The position numbers and the translations under genes are program-made. Shown here piece after piece: positions 6,334 to 6,362 of a stretch of 6,362 nt of DNA (its first letter is position 1; every line of letters starts with the position of its first letter). Source of the stretch: Planctomycetota bacterium (GTDB taxonomy: Bacteria > Planctomycetota > Phycisphaerae > SM23-33). The notes beneath the pieces are model-generated. The model ran no database searches. It saw only the letters and a list, made by a program, of their open reading frames with translations, and was not told the origin of the DNA. The DNA lies in assembly GCA_021160865.1 (NCBI GenBank), contig JAGHBS010000145.1, forward strand, positions 1 through 6,362. Reading direction: 5' to 3'.

Positions 6334-6362
6334 TTGACACAAATAGAAAGAAAATCTTTTTA
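6334..6362 (+). promoter_or_regulatory. Possible promoter truncated by the right edge
   Basis: A consensus TTGACA (6334-6339) is followed by an A/T-rich stretch reaching the window end. A 17-bp spacer would place the -10 at TTTTTA (6357-6362), a mediocre match. The -10 may be better one or two bases beyond the edge. It would serve a gene outside the window on the + strand. The rest of 6255-6362 holds no reading frame and no convincing terminator hairpin. Confidence 0.25.

Overview
The window holds five protein-coding genes, all on the + strand. The first is cut by the left edge. Nothing in it looks like an RNA gene, mobile element, CRISPR array or recent insertion. Base composition is moderate and even, spacing is tight, and one gene pair overlaps by ATGA, so this reads as ordinary bacterial chromosome. 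NrdR is a bacterial protein, which excludes archaea and eukaryotes. A TPR protein with a trypsin-like tail, weak Shine-Dalgarno sites and a non-secreted GH43-type enzyme would fit an anaerobic planctomycete (Phycisphaerae/Sedimentisphaerales-like). That placement is a guess of about 0.35 and could be wrong at phylum level.

Layout: (1) 3-1280, the C-terminal part of a TPR protein. Its tail resembles an HtrA/trypsin-type double barrel that has lost catalytic residues. (2) 1281-1446, a 166-bp intergenic leader with a plausible promoter whose -10 lies inside an AATATATT palindrome, followed by a strong imperfect hairpin. (3) 1447-1974, nrdR, the Zn-ribbon/ATP-cone repressor of ribonucleotide reductase genes. 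(4) 1971-3686, a Na+/phosphate cotransporter-family protein with a C-terminal PhoU-like domain, translationally coupled to nrdR. (5) 3687-3801, a leader with one good sigma70-like promoter and a second extended -10 candidate. (6) 3802-5262, guaB (IMP dehydrogenase), most likely starting at GTG behind a clear ribosome binding site. (7) 5280-6254, a family 43-type five-bladed glycosidase without signal peptide, 17 bp after guaB. (8) 6255-6362, non-coding, ending in a possible promoter for a gene beyond the window.

How they fit together: nrdR and the transporter form one probable transcription unit, and guaB plus the glycosidase a second. A loose theme of nucleotide supply (dNTP control, phosphate uptake, GMP synthesis) links three genes, but this may be coincidence. 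I see no convincing new multi-gene system. The points most worth checking are the degenerate protease-like domain of the first gene, the nrdR leader hairpin and palindrome, and the unusual nrdR-transporter coupling.
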